Shown: in pieces, positions 8,224-18,898 of the stretch
Position numbering within the stretch: position 1 is the first letter of the stretch
Layout of the letters: the number at the start of each line of letters is the position of its first letter
Source: Methylovulum sp.
GTDB lineage: Bacteria > Pseudomonadota > Gammaproteobacteria > Methylococcales > Methylomonadaceae
DNA: 64,000 nucleotides
Assembly: GCF_028687615.1 (NCBI RefSeq)
Contig: NZ_JAQTZU010000010.1
Span: forward strand, 1-64,000
Reading direction: 5' to 3'
Notes under the pieces: generated by a model
Database searches by the model: none
What the model was told of the DNA's origin: nothing
What the model saw: the letters and a program-made list of their open reading frames with translations, nothing else
Translations under genes and position numbers: made by a program

Positions 8224-9072
8224 TTAACGGTGGGTTAAATTGAAATCAACAAACAAAACTTGGCCTTCGTCGAGTGCGGCAGCAGGTACGACTGAATAAC
8301 TGGCAGGTTCAGCAGAAGTGGTATCTTCCTCGGCAAACATACCCTTAGAACCGGCATTGTGTTTGCTGCGCATACAATCAATACTAGAACCACTTTCTTC
8401 GGCGAACATACCTTTACTACCTGCGCCACCACTGTCTGCGCAATCAAAATACCGAGATTGTTCAGTGTAAGCCGCCGTAGTTCCCTTTGCTGAAGGTGTT
8501 GGTTCCGAATTGGGTATAGGGAATTTGGCAAGTGCAATAGTGACTTTTTCGTTACTCGGCACATTATCAAAAGCGATTGCGCCATGTGTGGGGATGGTAT
8601 AAATGTGATTAGGCTCTATCAGGCCTGATGTCTGTCCCTTCGCCGGGTAAAGCGGCGTTTGTTGTCCTGAAGCATCTTGATTCAGGACATACAAATAGCC
8701 TTCAGTCTTACTTTTGATTTGCAATTTGATACGGTCACCGCTATGGAAAGTATATCCCGTTGTTACTTTCCGACTACTGCCATCGGCTTCCTGTAAATCA
8801 ATCCAGTATTGCAAACCGGCATAACTGACTGGGGTTTGTTCAGTTCTATCATTGCGGGCTTGAGAAATAACCCTTGGTTTGGGTCTCGATGTCGTTGGTT
8901 TTACTCTGGCAGGCGTTGTATCTGTATTAGCATCTTCATCATTCATCATGACTGATGTGCCTTCATCAGCAAACATAGACTTGGCGCCCGCTTCGGCTAA
9001 AGCTAACGTTGGACAAGTTAATGCACACAATGCCGCCGCTAAAATGGCGTTATTGAGAGGTGGCCTTTGCGT
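8224..9072 (-). CDS. exported DUF4384-domain protein with lost native start
   Basis: From the DNA, a signal peptide (ILAAALCALTCPTLALAEA) leads into a low-complexity linker and then a DUF4384-type beta domain (YWIDLQEADG, GDRIKLQI, GYLYVLNQDASG, LYPAKG). A short motif occurs three times: AKSMFADEG just after the signal peptide, and SKGMFAEES and SKGMFAEED near the C terminus. No ATG precedes the signal peptide within its own sequence; upstream codons run in frame into an IS5-type transposase remnant, and the open frame continues to an ATG at 9435 inside that element. The native start has been replaced, and expression, if any, would use IS sequence or a rare start codon. DUF4384 proteins are often found beside caspase-like and other regulated envelope genes; the role here is unknown. 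Confidence 0.6.
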   Translation of the reverse strand, partial: TQRPPLNNAILAAALCALTCPTLALAEAGAKSMFADEGTSVMMNDEDANTDTTPARVKPTTSRPKPRVISQARNDRTEQTPVSYAGLQYWIDLQEADGSSRKVTTGYTFHSGDRIKLQIKSKTEGYLYVLNQDASGQQTPLYPAKGQTSGLIEPNHIYTIPTHGAIAFDNVPSNEKVTIALAKFPIPNSEPTPSAKGTTAAYTEQSRYFDCADSGGAGSKGMFAEESGSSIDCMRSKHNAGSKGMFAEEDTTSAEPASYSVVPAAALDEGQVLFVDFNLTHR

Positions 9073-9560
9073 CCGGCGCTCCGTGCCGTCAATGATGAAT
9101 TCCCGCTGGGACGAAGCTTCGAGGCGTTGTTCCGCCGAAACGGGGCCACGCGCCGGCCATCGCCAACGCCTTTTGCAGGATGGTGCTGAGGCGGGCAATC
9201 CATTCATGGGCGCGGCCTTGGGACATCCCGAACAGAAAACCCATGACCACCTGTAATGGGTACAACTTGAGGTAAACCAATATGAAAAACAGCCGGTCTT
9301 CCGCTGCCCGCAGTGTGGTCGGCACCGCGCCGCCACCGGGCTTGCGCCGCCGTTCCTGGTGGGCGGAGGCGGCCTCAAGGTGTTCTTCCCACGCCTTTTC
9401 AAAGTGGCCCGGCAGACCTTCAAATTCAGCGGCATCCAGCCCTGTGAAGCTTCTGAAAACGGAAGGGCAGGTTATGACATTGGCACAAAAAAGCATGGCG
9501 TATCAATCTCATTGGGCAAAGGTTTTGGGGCGGGTCCGCTCAATAATGGTGGCTTGGGGG
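9064..9560 (-). mobile_element. IS5-family transposase remnant, 5' part
   Basis: Minus-strand frames encode the N-terminal helix-turn-helix part of an IS5/ISL2-type transposase (FRSFTGLDAAEFEGL, then RLFFILVYLKLYPLQ and GFLFGMSQGRAHEW). After a frameshift near 9120 they encode the start of its DDE domain (EFIIDGTERRTQRP). At about 9060-9072 the similarity stops and the signal peptide of the DUF4384 gene begins in the same frame. The catalytic half is absent, so the element is dead. An eleven-base G run at 9555-9565 lies near its outer edge. Bases up to 9642 hold nothing else recognised. Confidence 0.75.
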
Positions 9561-9642
9561 GGGGGAATATAAAAAAACTCAGTTTCAACGTTAATTCGGA
9601 TAATGTCTAATATTTAGGAAAGATGTCTAATAACTAGACCTG

Positions 9643-12471
9643 TCAGGTCTTGGTGAGGAAAAACCGCCGCAAATAAGTCCCCGTATGCGAAGCCGGATTT
9701 TCGGCAACCGTTTGCGGCGTTCCTTCCGCAACTAACAAGCCGCCGCCATCCCCGCCTTCCGGTCCCATGTCTATCAGCCAATCGGCGGTTTTTATCACAT
9801 CCAGGTTATGTTCGATGACGATGACGGTGTTGCCGTGGTCGCGCAGGGTGTGCAGCACGGTCAGCAATTGTTTGATGTCGTGGAAATGCAGGCCTGTGGT
9901 GGGTTCGTCGAGAATGTACAGGGTTTTGCCGGTGTCGCGTTTAGACAGTTCTTTCGCCAGCTTGACCCGTTGCGCTTCGCCACCCGATAGCGTGGTGGCG
10001 TTTTGCCCCAAGGTGATGTAGCTGAGGCCGACTTCCACCAGGGTTTGTAATTTTTTTGCCAGACTTGGCACGGCTTTGAAAAATTCCGCCGCGTCTTCGA
10101 CGGTCATGTTCAGCACGTCGTTGATGGTTTTGCCTTTGTAGCGGATTTCCAAGGTTTCGCGGTTATAGCGTTTGCCGTTGCACTGTTCGCAATGCACGAA
10201 AATGTCCGGCAAAAAGTGCATTTCCACCTTAATCACGCCGTCGCCCGTGCAGGCTTCGCAGCGTCCGCCTTTGACGTTGAAGCTGAAACGCCCTGGCGTG
10301 TAGCCGCGTGAGCGGGCTTCGGGCGTGGCGGAGAAAAGCTCGCGTATCGGCGTGAACAAGCCTGTGTAAGTCGCCGGATTCGAGCGCGGGGTGCGGCCTA
10401 TCGGGCTTTGGTCTATGTCCACGACTTTGTCGAAATGTTCCAAGCCTTCAATCGCATCGCAGGGTGCGGGGATGATGCCCGCGCGGTTGATTAAACGGGC
10501 GGCGTGGGCATACAGCGTGTCGTTGACCAGCGTCGATTTGCCGGAACCGGACACGCCCGTGACGCAGGTGAACAAACCCACCGGAAAGGCAATATCGACA
10601 TTTTTCAGGTTATTGCCGTGGGCGTTGCGGACGATGATTTGTTTGTCGGGGTTGACGGGCGTGACGTTTTTCGGCACGTCTATGCCGGTTTGACCGGACA
10701 AATACTGCCCCGTCAACGAATCGGCGTTGCCCAAAATATCCGCCAAGCTGCCTTGGGCGATGATCTTGCCGCCGTGGATGCCCGCGCCTGGGCCAATGTC
10801 GACGATGTGGTCGGCGGCGCGGATCGCATCTTCATCGTGTTCGACCACAATGACGGTGTTGCCCAAATCCCGCAAGCGGAACAAGGTGCCGAGCAGGCGT
10901 TCATTGTCGCGCTGGTGCAAACCAATGGACGGTTCATCCAGCACATACATGACACCGACCAGCCCCGCGCCGATTTGGCTGGCAAGGCGTATGCGTTGTG
11001 CTTCGCCGCCGGACAGCGTGTCGGCGCTGCGGTCTAAGGTCAAATAATCCAAGCCGACATTCACTAAAAATTCCAGACGTTCCTGGATTTCCTTGACGAT
11101 TTTCACGGCAATTTCGCCGCGTTTGCCCGCCAGATGCAGTTCCGAGAAAAACGCCAGGCTTTTGCGTATCGGCAAGCGGGTGAGTTGGTTGATCGGCAAA
11201 TCATCGACAAACACATTCCGTGCGGCAATATTCAGCCGCGCACCGTCACAGGCATTACAGACTTTTTGCGATAAATATTTCGCCAGTTCTTCGCGCACCA
11301 GGCTGGAATCGGTTTCGTGGTAGCGACGATCCATATTGGCGACGATGCCTTCAAAGACGTGGCGTTTGATTTTTGTCGGCCCCGCCCCGATGGCATATTT
11401 GAATTCGATGGTTTCATTGCCGCTGCCATACAAGAGTACATCTTGGATAGTTTTCGGCAATTCGGAATAGGGTATTTCCGGGTCAAAGCCATAATGCGCC
11501 GCCAAAGAACAGATGAGTTGGTAATAATAGCCGTTACGCCTGTCCCAACCGCGTATCGCGCCACCCGCTAGGCTGATGTCGGGGTTATGGATAATCAGCG
11601 TGGGGTCAAAATGTTGGCGCACCCCCAAACCATCGCAACTGCTGCACGCGCCTTTGGGGTTGTTGAAGGAAAACAAACGTGGCTCCAGCTCGGTCAAGCT
11701 GTAGCCGCAATGTGGGCAGGCGTAACGTTCGGAAAACAGCAATTCCGTGCCGCCGTCTTCCAGGCTGGCGGCGATGGCGATGCCATCGGCAATGCGCAAG
11801 GCGGTTTCAAACGATTCGGACAGGCGCAGGGCGATGTCGTCGCGGATTTTGAAACGGTCAACAATCACCTCTATCGTGTGTTTCTTTTTTAAATCCAGTG
11901 TCGGCGCGTCGTCCAGGTCATACACCACGCCGTCGATACGGGCGCGGATGAAGCCTTGGGCGCGGCAATCGTCCAGCAATTGCACATATTCGCCTTTACG
12001 CTGGTTGACGACGGGCGCGAGCAGCATCCAGCGTTGGTCTTGGGGTTGGGCGAGGACTAAATCAACCATTTGGCTAACGGTTTGTGCTTCCAACGAGACT
12101 TGATGTTCAGGGCAGCGCGGTGTTCCGGCACGGGCAAAGAGCAGACGGAGGTAATCGTAGATTTCGGTGATGGTGCCGACGGTGGAGCGGGGATTGTGTG
12201 ACGTGGATTTTTGTTCGATGGAAATGGCGGGGGATAAACCTTCGATATGGTCAACATCCGGCTTTTCCATCATCGACAAGAATTGCCGCGCATACGCCGA
12301 CAGCGATTCGACATAGCGCCGCTGGCCTTCTGCATAAATGGTGTCAAATGCCAGCGAGGATTTGCCGGAACCGGACAAGCCCGTGATGACGATGAGCTTG
12401 TCCCTGGGCAAATCCAGGTCAATGTTTTTTAGATTATGCGTCCGCGCACCGCGTATGCTGATCGTATCCAT
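9643..12471 (-). CDS. uvrA: excinuclease ABC subunit A
   Basis: This is the 942-residue DNA damage sensor of nucleotide excision repair, which loads UvrB at lesions. The start is the ATG at 12471 (MDTISIRG), the usual UvrA beginning; the longer frame upstream is not family sequence. Visible are Walker A motifs GLSGSGKSS in the first half and GVSGSGKST in the second, two ABC signatures ([12 protein letters not shown] and [12 protein letters not shown]), and zinc-binding cysteine pairs (CPHC/CSSC and CEAC/CEQC). Length is normal. No obvious LexA box was seen upstream. It is transcribed alone, next to accessory sequence on the 3' side. Confidence 0.97.
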   Translation of the reverse strand: MDTISIRGARTHNLKNIDLDLPRDKLIVITGLSGSGKSSLAFDTIYAEGQRRYVESLSAYARQFLSMMEKPDVDHIEGLSPAISIEQKSTSHNPRSTVGTITEIYDYLRLLFARAGTPRCPEHQVSLEAQTVSQMVDLVLAQPQDQRWMLLAPVVNQRKGEYVQLLDDCRAQGFIRARIDGVVYDLDDAPTLDLKKKHTIEVIVDRFKIRDDIALRLSESFETALRIADGIAIAASLEDGGTELLFSERYACPHCGYSLTELEPRLFSFNNPKGACSSCDGLGVRQHFDPTLIIHNPDISLAGGAIRGWDRRNGYYYQLICSLAAHYGFDPEIPYSELPKTIQDVLLYGSGNETIEFKYAIGAGPTKIKRHVFEGIVANMDRRYHETDSSLVREELAKYLSQKVCNACDGARLNIAARNVFVDDLPINQLTRLPIRKSLAFFSELHLAGKRGEIAVKIVKEIQERLEFLVNVGLDYLTLDRSADTLSGGEAQRIRLASQIGAGLVGVMYVLDEPSIGLHQRDNERLLGTLFRLRDLGNTVIVVEHDEDAIRAADHIVDIGPGAGIHGGKIIAQGSLADILGNADSLTGQYLSGQTGIDVPKNVTPVNPDKQIIVRNAHGNNLKNVDIAFPVGLFTCVTGVSGSGKSTLVNDTLYAHAARLINRAGIIPAPCDAIEGLEHFDKVVDIDQSPIGRTPRSNPATYTGLFTPIRELFSATPEARSRGYTPGRFSFNVKGGRCEACTGDGVIKVEMHFLPDIFVHCEQCNGKRYNRETLEIRYKGKTINDVLNMTVEDAAEFFKAVPSLAKKLQTLVEVGLSYITLGQNATTLSGGEAQRVKLAKELSKRDTGKTLYILDEPTTGLHFHDIKQLLTVLHTLRDHGNTVIVIEHNLDVIKTADWLIDMGPEGGDGGGLLVAEGTPQTVAENPASHTGTYLRRFFLTKT

Positions 12472-12678
12472 CAATAAATCCGCCAAATGTAAAGGGTGGC
12501 ATGATACGTTTAAAAAGGCGTTGTGTGCAAATACATGGAACTTGATGGATTGGACAGGTAGGCTTGGCAAAACGGCTATGGAAAACGTCACCGCCATTAA
12601 GTTTACGCGTTAAAATGGCTTTTGGTGATTTTCGAGAAAGAACATACCATCAAAAATCTGATTCGTAGAAAAACTAAA

Positions 12679-12744
12679 GTCCACGAAAATCACGAAAATC
12701 ACGAAAAAATAACATGGAGACGTTTTTTCGTGTCTTTCGTGGAC
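12679..12744. repeat. imperfect inverted repeat with tandem ACGAAAATC units
   Basis: Left arm 12679-12698 (GTCCACGAAAATCACGAAAA) pairs with 12723-12744 at about 18 of 20 positions. The left arm is itself built from repeated CACGAAAAT units. It lies in the gap between uvrA and the Uma2 remnant and could form a long A/T-looped hairpin. No coding sequence is supported in 12472-12778. It resembles dispersed intergenic repeats found beside Uma2 genes, but that comparison is from memory only. Confidence 0.5.
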
Positions 12745-12778
12745 AGATTTTTTGGTAAATTCATTGCAGGAAATCACC

Positions 12779-13199
12779 TTAACTCCATAAGTCCGCCAAC
12801 GAAAAAGTCACGGCATCAAACGGCGGCACGGCAACGGCGTCATCATCCTTAAGCGTGGCAATCAAAGTCCAGCGGCCTTGTTGCAACTCAAACGCCTCCA
12901 AAGTTTGCGCCAACGGATCGACTATCCACACGAATGGTACGCCATAACGGGCATAAATCGGCAACTTCACCACGCGGTCTTTTTGAGCGGTGGACGGCGA
13001 CAAGATTTCACACACCCAATCGGGGGGCAATATCAAAACGTTGGTCATCGGGAACATTGGGCATCCGCTCACGCCGCCAGCCCGCCAAATCCGGCACGGC
13101 GACTTCGACATCACGGATTGCGCTTCGGGTTCTATAAGAGACATCTTTCCTAACCGAGACAAGTTGGGGCTTGATTTCAGGCCAAGCCCGTCTATCCAT
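12779..13199 (-). pseudogene. Uma2-family (DUF820) nuclease-like gene, truncated and frameshifted
   Basis: Pieces of a Uma2 domain occur in two minus-strand frames. VEVAVPDLAGWRRERMPN is in one frame; PPDWVCEILSPST, YARYGVPFVWIVDP and the C-terminal end are in another. Going from one to the other needs a one-base change in a run of six C near 13020, and a second shift is needed near 13118, where IEPEAQSV precedes DVEVAV. About 60 N-terminal residues are missing, replaced by the trxB promoter region. Uma2 proteins have a restriction-endonuclease-like fold of unclear role. This copy is almost certainly inactive. Confidence 0.7.
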
Positions 13200-13291
13200 T
13201 CGGTTTGGCTAAACGGTAATTTTCAAATCTGGAAGCTTTTTTGTATAAAGGTCTTAGATATAATTGTCGAAATACGCTTTCACCTGCATAA

Positions 13292-14299
<1,008 letters not shown>

Positions 14300-14367
14300 A
14301 CACCTTAGCCCCGCTATCGGAAACATTATCGGCGTTTGTCACAGGGGTAGATTGGCATGGCAGATAG

Positions 14368-15063
14368 ATGAAACTGACTATCCTAAATCCGAAAAATCCT
14401 GAGCAAGCCTTTCCGTCGGTCACAAAAGCGTTGAAAGAACCGGATGGTTTGTTGGCAATCGGCGGTTGCCTGTCGAAAAAACGCTTGGTCAATGCCTATC
14501 GGCAAGGTATTTTCCCTTGGTATAACCCAGGTGAGCCGATTTTATGGTGGTCGCCAGATCCACGCTTGGTGTTGTTTCCCGAAAAATTGCTGATTTCACG
14601 GAGTTTACGCAAAACGCAACGGCAACATATTTTTTCGGTGACCCTCGACCAAGCTTTCGATGAAGTCATCAACGGTTGCGCCCAACCCAGGCCAGGGCAA
14701 TCAGGGACATGGATAACCAAAGACATCAAACAGGCTTATGCTGAATTATTCCGTTTAGGAATTGCCCATTCTGCGGAAACCTGGCTCGATGGAAAGTTGG
14801 TCGGCGGGCTTTACGGAATCGCATTAGGCCAGGTCTTTTTTGGTGAATCCATGTTCCACACCCAAACCGACGCGTCTAAAATTGCCTTTGCCGCCTTAGT
14901 CGGGCAGCTTAAATCCTGGGATTATCGGTTAATAGACTGCCAGGTGCATTCGCAACATTTGGTCAGCTTAGGCGCAGAAGAAATTCCGCGTGATGATTTT
15001 GTGCAATGGCTTGACCACTATTGTGATTTGCCCGCCAGCCCCTTGGCTTGGCGGCCTTTATGA
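14368..15063 (+). CDS. aat: leucyl/phenylalanyl-tRNA-protein transferase
   Basis: This enzyme adds Leu or Phe from charged tRNA to proteins with N-terminal Arg or Lys, making them ClpAP substrates under the N-end rule. It has 231 residues, with the family motifs YRQGIFPWY, WWSPDPR, GLYGIALGQVFFGESMF and the C-terminal DCQVHSQHLVSLGAEEIPR. Its stop overlaps the next start (ATGA), so it is coupled to bpt. The adaptor and unfoldase that act on its products, clpS and clpA, lie only 1 kb downstream on the other strand, giving a tight N-degron locus. Confidence 0.96.
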   Translation: MKLTILNPKNPEQAFPSVTKALKEPDGLLAIGGCLSKKRLVNAYRQGIFPWYNPGEPILWWSPDPRLVLFPEKLLISRSLRKTQRQHIFSVTLDQAFDEVINGCAQPRPGQSGTWITKDIKQAYAELFRLGIAHSAETWLDGKLVGGLYGIALGQVFFGESMFHTQTDASKIAFAALVGQLKSWDYRLIDCQVHSQHLVSLGAEEIPRDDFVQWLDHYCDLPASPLAWRPL

Positions 15064-15761
15064 AAAATATCCCTTTATTTGTGACCCAGGAACATCCTTG
15101 CAGTTATCTGGAAAATGAAATTGCCCGGTCAGTATTCATACACCCATCCTACGCCATGACTGCCGATTTGTATGGACAGCTTCTGGCACAAGGTTTCCGA
15201 CGTAGCGGCGACGAAGTTTACAAACCGTATTGCCGGCACTGTACCGCCTGTGTCCCGATCAGATTGGACGTGGTCAAGTTTAAACCTAACAGAAGCCAAA
15301 AACGGTGTTGGGGAAAAAACCACGCCACCCAAGTGCAAGTGAAACCGGCAATCTTTGAACAAGCGCATTATGAAATGTACTTGCGTTACCAAGCCAGCCG
15401 TCATACGGACGGTGACATGGCGCATTCCAGCCCTGATGATTATATTGGTTTTTTGGGCAGTTCTTGGTGCGACACCCGATTTGTAGAACTGTCGATCAAC
15501 AACCAATTAGCAGGTATCGCCGTTGTCGATCAGTTTGCTGACGCGTGGTCAGCGGTTTACACCTTTTTTGAACCGTCGTTTTCTGATTACAGCCTCGGCG
15601 TTTATGCGGTTTTGTGGCAAATAGAACAAGCCAAACAATCTAGTCGGGAATTTTTGTATTTAGGCTTTTGGATACAGGCGTGTAAAAAAATGGCTTATAA
15701 AAGCAATTACCAGCCGATGCAATTATTGCTTAACAAACAATGGACTGAGATGGTTCTTTAA
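15060..15761 (+). CDS. bpt: aspartate/glutamate leucyltransferase (arginyltransferase family)
   Basis: This enzyme transfers Leu to proteins starting with Asp or Glu, extending the bacterial N-end rule. It has 233 residues. The start is the ATG overlapping the aat stop, rather than an upstream in-frame codon at 15048. Visible are the N-terminal CSYLENEIA, the YKPYCRHCTACVPIR cysteine motif, and the acyltransferase-like VYTFFEPSFSDYSLGVYAVLWQI. Translational coupling with aat and the nearby clpS-clpA support the assignment. Older annotation calls it ate. Confidence 0.94.
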   Translation: MKNIPLFVTQEHPCSYLENEIARSVFIHPSYAMTADLYGQLLAQGFRRSGDEVYKPYCRHCTACVPIRLDVVKFKPNRSQKRCWGKNHATQVQVKPAIFEQAHYEMYLRYQASRHTDGDMAHSSPDDYIGFLGSSWCDTRFVELSINNQLAGIAVVDQFADAWSAVYTFFEPSFSDYSLGVYAVLWQIEQAKQSSREFLYLGFWIQACKKMAYKSNYQPMQLLLNKQWTEMVL

Positions 15762-15795
15762 AGCCAAAAAAAACATTTCGAGCCACGCACTTCTG

Positions 15796-15822
15796 TTGTT
15801 AAACACGGGCTTATGTTATAGT
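15796..15822 (+). promoter_or_regulatory. possible sigma-70 promoter for infA
   Basis: TTGTTA at 15796-15801 and TATAGT at 15817-15822 are separated by 15 bases, which is short of optimal, and lie 30 bases before the infA start. A GAGG ribosome site follows at 15840-15843. The call rests on motif match alone. Confidence 0.35.
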
Positions 15823-15851
15823 GGGGGCTTTTAAATATCGAGGTAATATAA

Positions 15852-16070
15852 ATGGCTAAAGAAGATCAAATTGAAATGGAAGGCAAAGTCATCGACACGC
15901 TTCCTAATACCATGTTTCGTGTGCAACTGGAAAACGGCCATATCGTCACGGCGCATATTTCCGGCAAAATGCGTAAACACTATATCCGTATCCTGACTGG
16001 TGATAGTGTCAAAGTTGAAATGACCCCTTATGATTTGACCAAAGGCCGAATCTCCTTCCGTATGCGCTAA
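15852..16070 (+). CDS. infA: translation initiation factor IF-1
   Basis: This is the 72-residue OB-fold factor that occupies the 30S A site during initiation. The standard sequence is visible ([19 protein letters not shown], then [14 protein letters not shown] and GRISFRMR). GAGG lies 8 bases before the ATG. It is convergent with clpA, whose stop lies 37 bases beyond, as is usual for the aat-bpt-infA-clpA-clpS locus. Confidence 0.98.
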   Translation: MAKEDQIEMEGKVIDTLPNTMFRVQLENGHIVTAHISGKMRKHYIRILTGDSVKVEMTPYDLTKGRISFRMR

Positions 16071-16106
16071 TCCCGCCAGGGATCAGCGCAATCATCCCCA
16101 TGCCGC

Positions 16107-18374
16107 TTAACTGTCTTCCGAAACGACCAATTCCTTGCCTTCTATGGCAAAACCCAGTTCGTTGTTTTCCATGTAAATAGTGACATGCCCGCCGTTTGCC
16201 AGTTTGCCAAACAACAAATCATTCGCCAGGGGTTTTTTAATTTTCTCTTGTATCAAGCGCGCCATCGGCCTCGCCCCCATTTTGGGATCACAACCATGCT
16301 CCGCCAACCATAAACGCGCCTCCGCCTCCAGGGTCAGCGTGACTTGCTTATCCGCCAACAAAGCTTCCAGTTCAAAGATAAATTTGTCAACCACATGCCC
16401 GACTATGGAAATGTCCAGCGGTTTGAATTGGATAACTGCGTCCAAACGGTTGCGGAATTCCGGTGAAAAACTTTTTTCTATGACCTTCATGCTGTCGCTG
16501 GCATGGTCTTGATGGGTAAAACCAATCGACGCACGGCTACCTTCTTCTGCGCCCGCATTCGTGGTCATGATCATGATGATGTTGCGGAAATCCGCCTTAC
16601 GCCCGTTGTTGTCCGTCAAGGTGCCATGATCCATCACTTGCAACAACAAATTGAACACATCAGGATGCGCCTTTTCCAACTCATCCAACAACAGCACCGC
16701 ATGGGGATGCTTGTTGATTTGCTCGGTCAACAAGCCACCTTGGTCAAAGCCAATATAGCCAGGAGGCGCACCTATCAACCGGGATACGGTATGCCGTTCC
16801 ATATATTCCGACATGTCCAGACGGATCAATTCGACGCCCAGCACTTTTGCCAATTGCCGTGTAACTTCCGTTTTGCCAACCCCCGTCGGGCCAGCGAACA
16901 AAAATGAGCCGATAGTTTTTTGGGCGTCCCGAAGACCGGCGCGTGACAATTTGATCGCCGATGCCAGTGCAGAAATCGCTTCGTCCTGACCAAACACCAG
17001 CATTTTGAGGTTTTTCTCCAAATTGGCGAGTTTGTCCACATCATTGGAGGAAACTGATTTGGCGGGCACCCGGGCAATTTTGGAAACGATTTCTTCAATT
17101 TCGGACGCATCTATCAACTGCTTGCGTTCGGATTCAGCCGTCATGCGTTGTTTCGCACCCGCCTCGTCAATCACATCTATGGCTTTGTCTGGTAAATGCC
17201 GGTCAGTGATGTAACGGTCGGACAATTCCGCCGCCAAACGCAGGGCATCGGGCGAGTATTTGACATCATGATGCTCTTCAAAACGCGACTTAAGCCCTTT
17301 CAAAATCAAAATGGTGTCGGCAACTGACGGTTCCAAAATATCCACCTTTTGGAAACGGCGGGCAAGGGCATGGTCTTTCTCAAACACGCCACGGTATTCC
17401 TGATACGTGGTCGAACCGATGCAGCGTAAATGACCGGAAGCCAAAGCGGGTTTAATTAAATTGGACGCATCCATCACCCCGCCGGATGCCGAACCTGCAC
17501 CGATGATGGTATGGATTTCATCAATGAAAAGAATGGAGTTAGGTTCTTTTTTCAGTTGGTTCATTAACGCTTTCAGACGTTTTTCAAAATCGCCCCGATA
17601 CTTGGTACCCGCCACCAACGCGCCCAAATCGAGCGAGTAAATCACGCTTTTCAGCAACACATCGGGCACATCTTCTTCGACGATTTTTTTTGCCAAACCT
17701 TCGGCTATGGCGGTTTTGCCAACACCGGCCTCGCCTACCAACAAGGGATTGTTTTTCCGGCGGCGGCATAAGGTTTGTATCGTGCGTTCAATTTCCATCT
17801 CGCGTCCAATCAACGGGTCGATCCGGCCTTTCAACGCTTCTTCATTGAGATTGGTGGCATATCTATCCAGCGGGCTGCCTGATTCGGTCTCGGAATTGCC
17901 ATTATCTGAACTTTGCTCGTGGTTGCCTGGGTTGCCCTGTTCGATTTTAGAAATGCCGTGCGAAAGGTAATTGACGACATCCAACCGCGATATGTCCTGC
18001 TTGTTCAGCAAATACACCGCATGGGAATCTTGTTCGCTAAACAAGGCGACGAACAGGTTGGCTCCAGTCACTTCTTTTTTATCTGAAGCTTGGACATGAA
18101 AAACCGCACGTTGCAAAACGCGCTGGAAGCCTAGCGTCGGCTGGGTATCGCGCTGGATACCGGGCGGAATCAGGGACATCGTTTCGTCAATAAACTTGGT
18201 CAATTGGCTACGCAACAAAGGGATGTTGCAACCACAGGCATTCATAATGGTTTCTGCGGACGCATTATCGAGTAGGCCCAGCAATAAATGCTCAACCGTG
18301 ATAAATTCATGGCGTTTATCATGGGCATTTTTAAACGCGGTATTTAAGGTAATTTCAAGTTCTTTGCTTAACAT
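16107..18374 (-). CDS. clpA: ATP-dependent Clp protease ATP-binding subunit ClpA
   Basis: This AAA+ unfoldase feeds substrates to ClpP. It has 755 residues: Clp N-domain repeats (about 1-145), first AAA module with GEAGVGKTA and VLFIDEIHT-type Walker motifs, second AAA module with GPTGVGKTE and LLLDELEKAH, and a C-terminal D2-small domain. The ClpP-binding IGF/IGL loop is present as a variant near SRASIGFTHQ. It lies 9 bases downstream of clpS on the same strand, so the two form an operon. Length matches the family. Confidence 0.97.
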   Translation of the reverse strand: MLSKELEITLNTAFKNAHDKRHEFITVEHLLLGLLDNASAETIMNACGCNIPLLRSQLTKFIDETMSLIPPGIQRDTQPTLGFQRVLQRAVFHVQASDKKEVTGANLFVALFSEQDSHAVYLLNKQDISRLDVVNYLSHGISKIEQGNPGNHEQSSDNGNSETESGSPLDRYATNLNEEALKGRIDPLIGREMEIERTIQTLCRRRKNNPLLVGEAGVGKTAIAEGLAKKIVEEDVPDVLLKSVIYSLDLGALVAGTKYRGDFEKRLKALMNQLKKEPNSILFIDEIHTIIGAGSASGGVMDASNLIKPALASGHLRCIGSTTYQEYRGVFEKDHALARRFQKVDILEPSVADTILILKGLKSRFEEHHDVKYSPDALRLAAELSDRYITDRHLPDKAIDVIDEAGAKQRMTAESERKQLIDASEIEEIVSKIARVPAKSVSSNDVDKLANLEKNLKMLVFGQDEAISALASAIKLSRAGLRDAQKTIGSFLFAGPTGVGKTEVTRQLAKVLGVELIRLDMSEYMERHTVSRLIGAPPGYIGFDQGGLLTEQINKHPHAVLLLDELEKAHPDVFNLLLQVMDHGTLTDNNGRKADFRNIIMIMTTNAGAEEGSRASIGFTHQDHASDSMKVIEKSFSPEFRNRLDAVIQFKPLDISIVGHVVDKFIFELEALLADKQVTLTLEAEARLWLAEHGCDPKMGARPMARLIQEKIKKPLANDLLFGKLANGGHVTIYMENNELGFAIEGKELVVSEDS

Positions 18375-18383
18375 AGATGCTCC

Positions 18384-18707
18384 TTACACGACTTCCATCG
18401 AACACAGCAACGGATGTTGGTGTTCGCGCGAATATTCATTGACTATAGTGACTTTCGTTTCGGCAACATCCTTTGTGTACGTCCCACAAACCCCAACCCC
18501 TTGCGTATGTATCTGCAACATCACCTGGGTCGCCAATTCCTCGGACATACCAAAAAAATCCATCAACACTTCCACGACAAAATCCATCGGTGTAAAGTCA
18601 TCGTTCAACAAAATGACTTTGTATAAAGGTGGTATTTGTAACTTGGGCTTGGTTTCCTGAACAACCAAGTCATCATCGTTATCTTGGAATGGATTAAAAT
18701 CGGACAT
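18384..18707 (-). CDS. clpS: ClpS adaptor for N-degron substrates
   Basis: ClpS binds proteins with N-terminal Leu, Phe, Tyr or Trp and delivers them to ClpA. It has 107 residues; the ATG at 18707 (MSDFNPFQ) is chosen over a TTG nine bases upstream. The family core is visible: [23 protein letters not shown] and the metal/ligand-pocket region [12 protein letters not shown]. It is first in the clpS-clpA operon and complements aat and bpt. Confidence 0.96.
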   Translation of the reverse strand: MSDFNPFQDNDDDLVVQETKPKLQIPPLYKVILLNDDFTPMDFVVEVLMDFFGMSEELATQVMLQIHTQGVGVCGTYTKDVAETKVTIVNEYSREHQHPLLCSMEVV

Positions 18708-18898
18708 GGCAACCAAAAAAATAACTTTACGGGTATTAACATAATGCTAAGTGTAGAGTATTTCAAGCTTGTCTACACAACAAATTATCATGACTGCCCT
18801 GACGAGGGTAAGTTGTGTGGACAATCGGCAAGCTTTATCAATATCCTGTCACTAAATCGAGTAAAATACTTCATTTAATTCATGCTTGGAGACTATTG

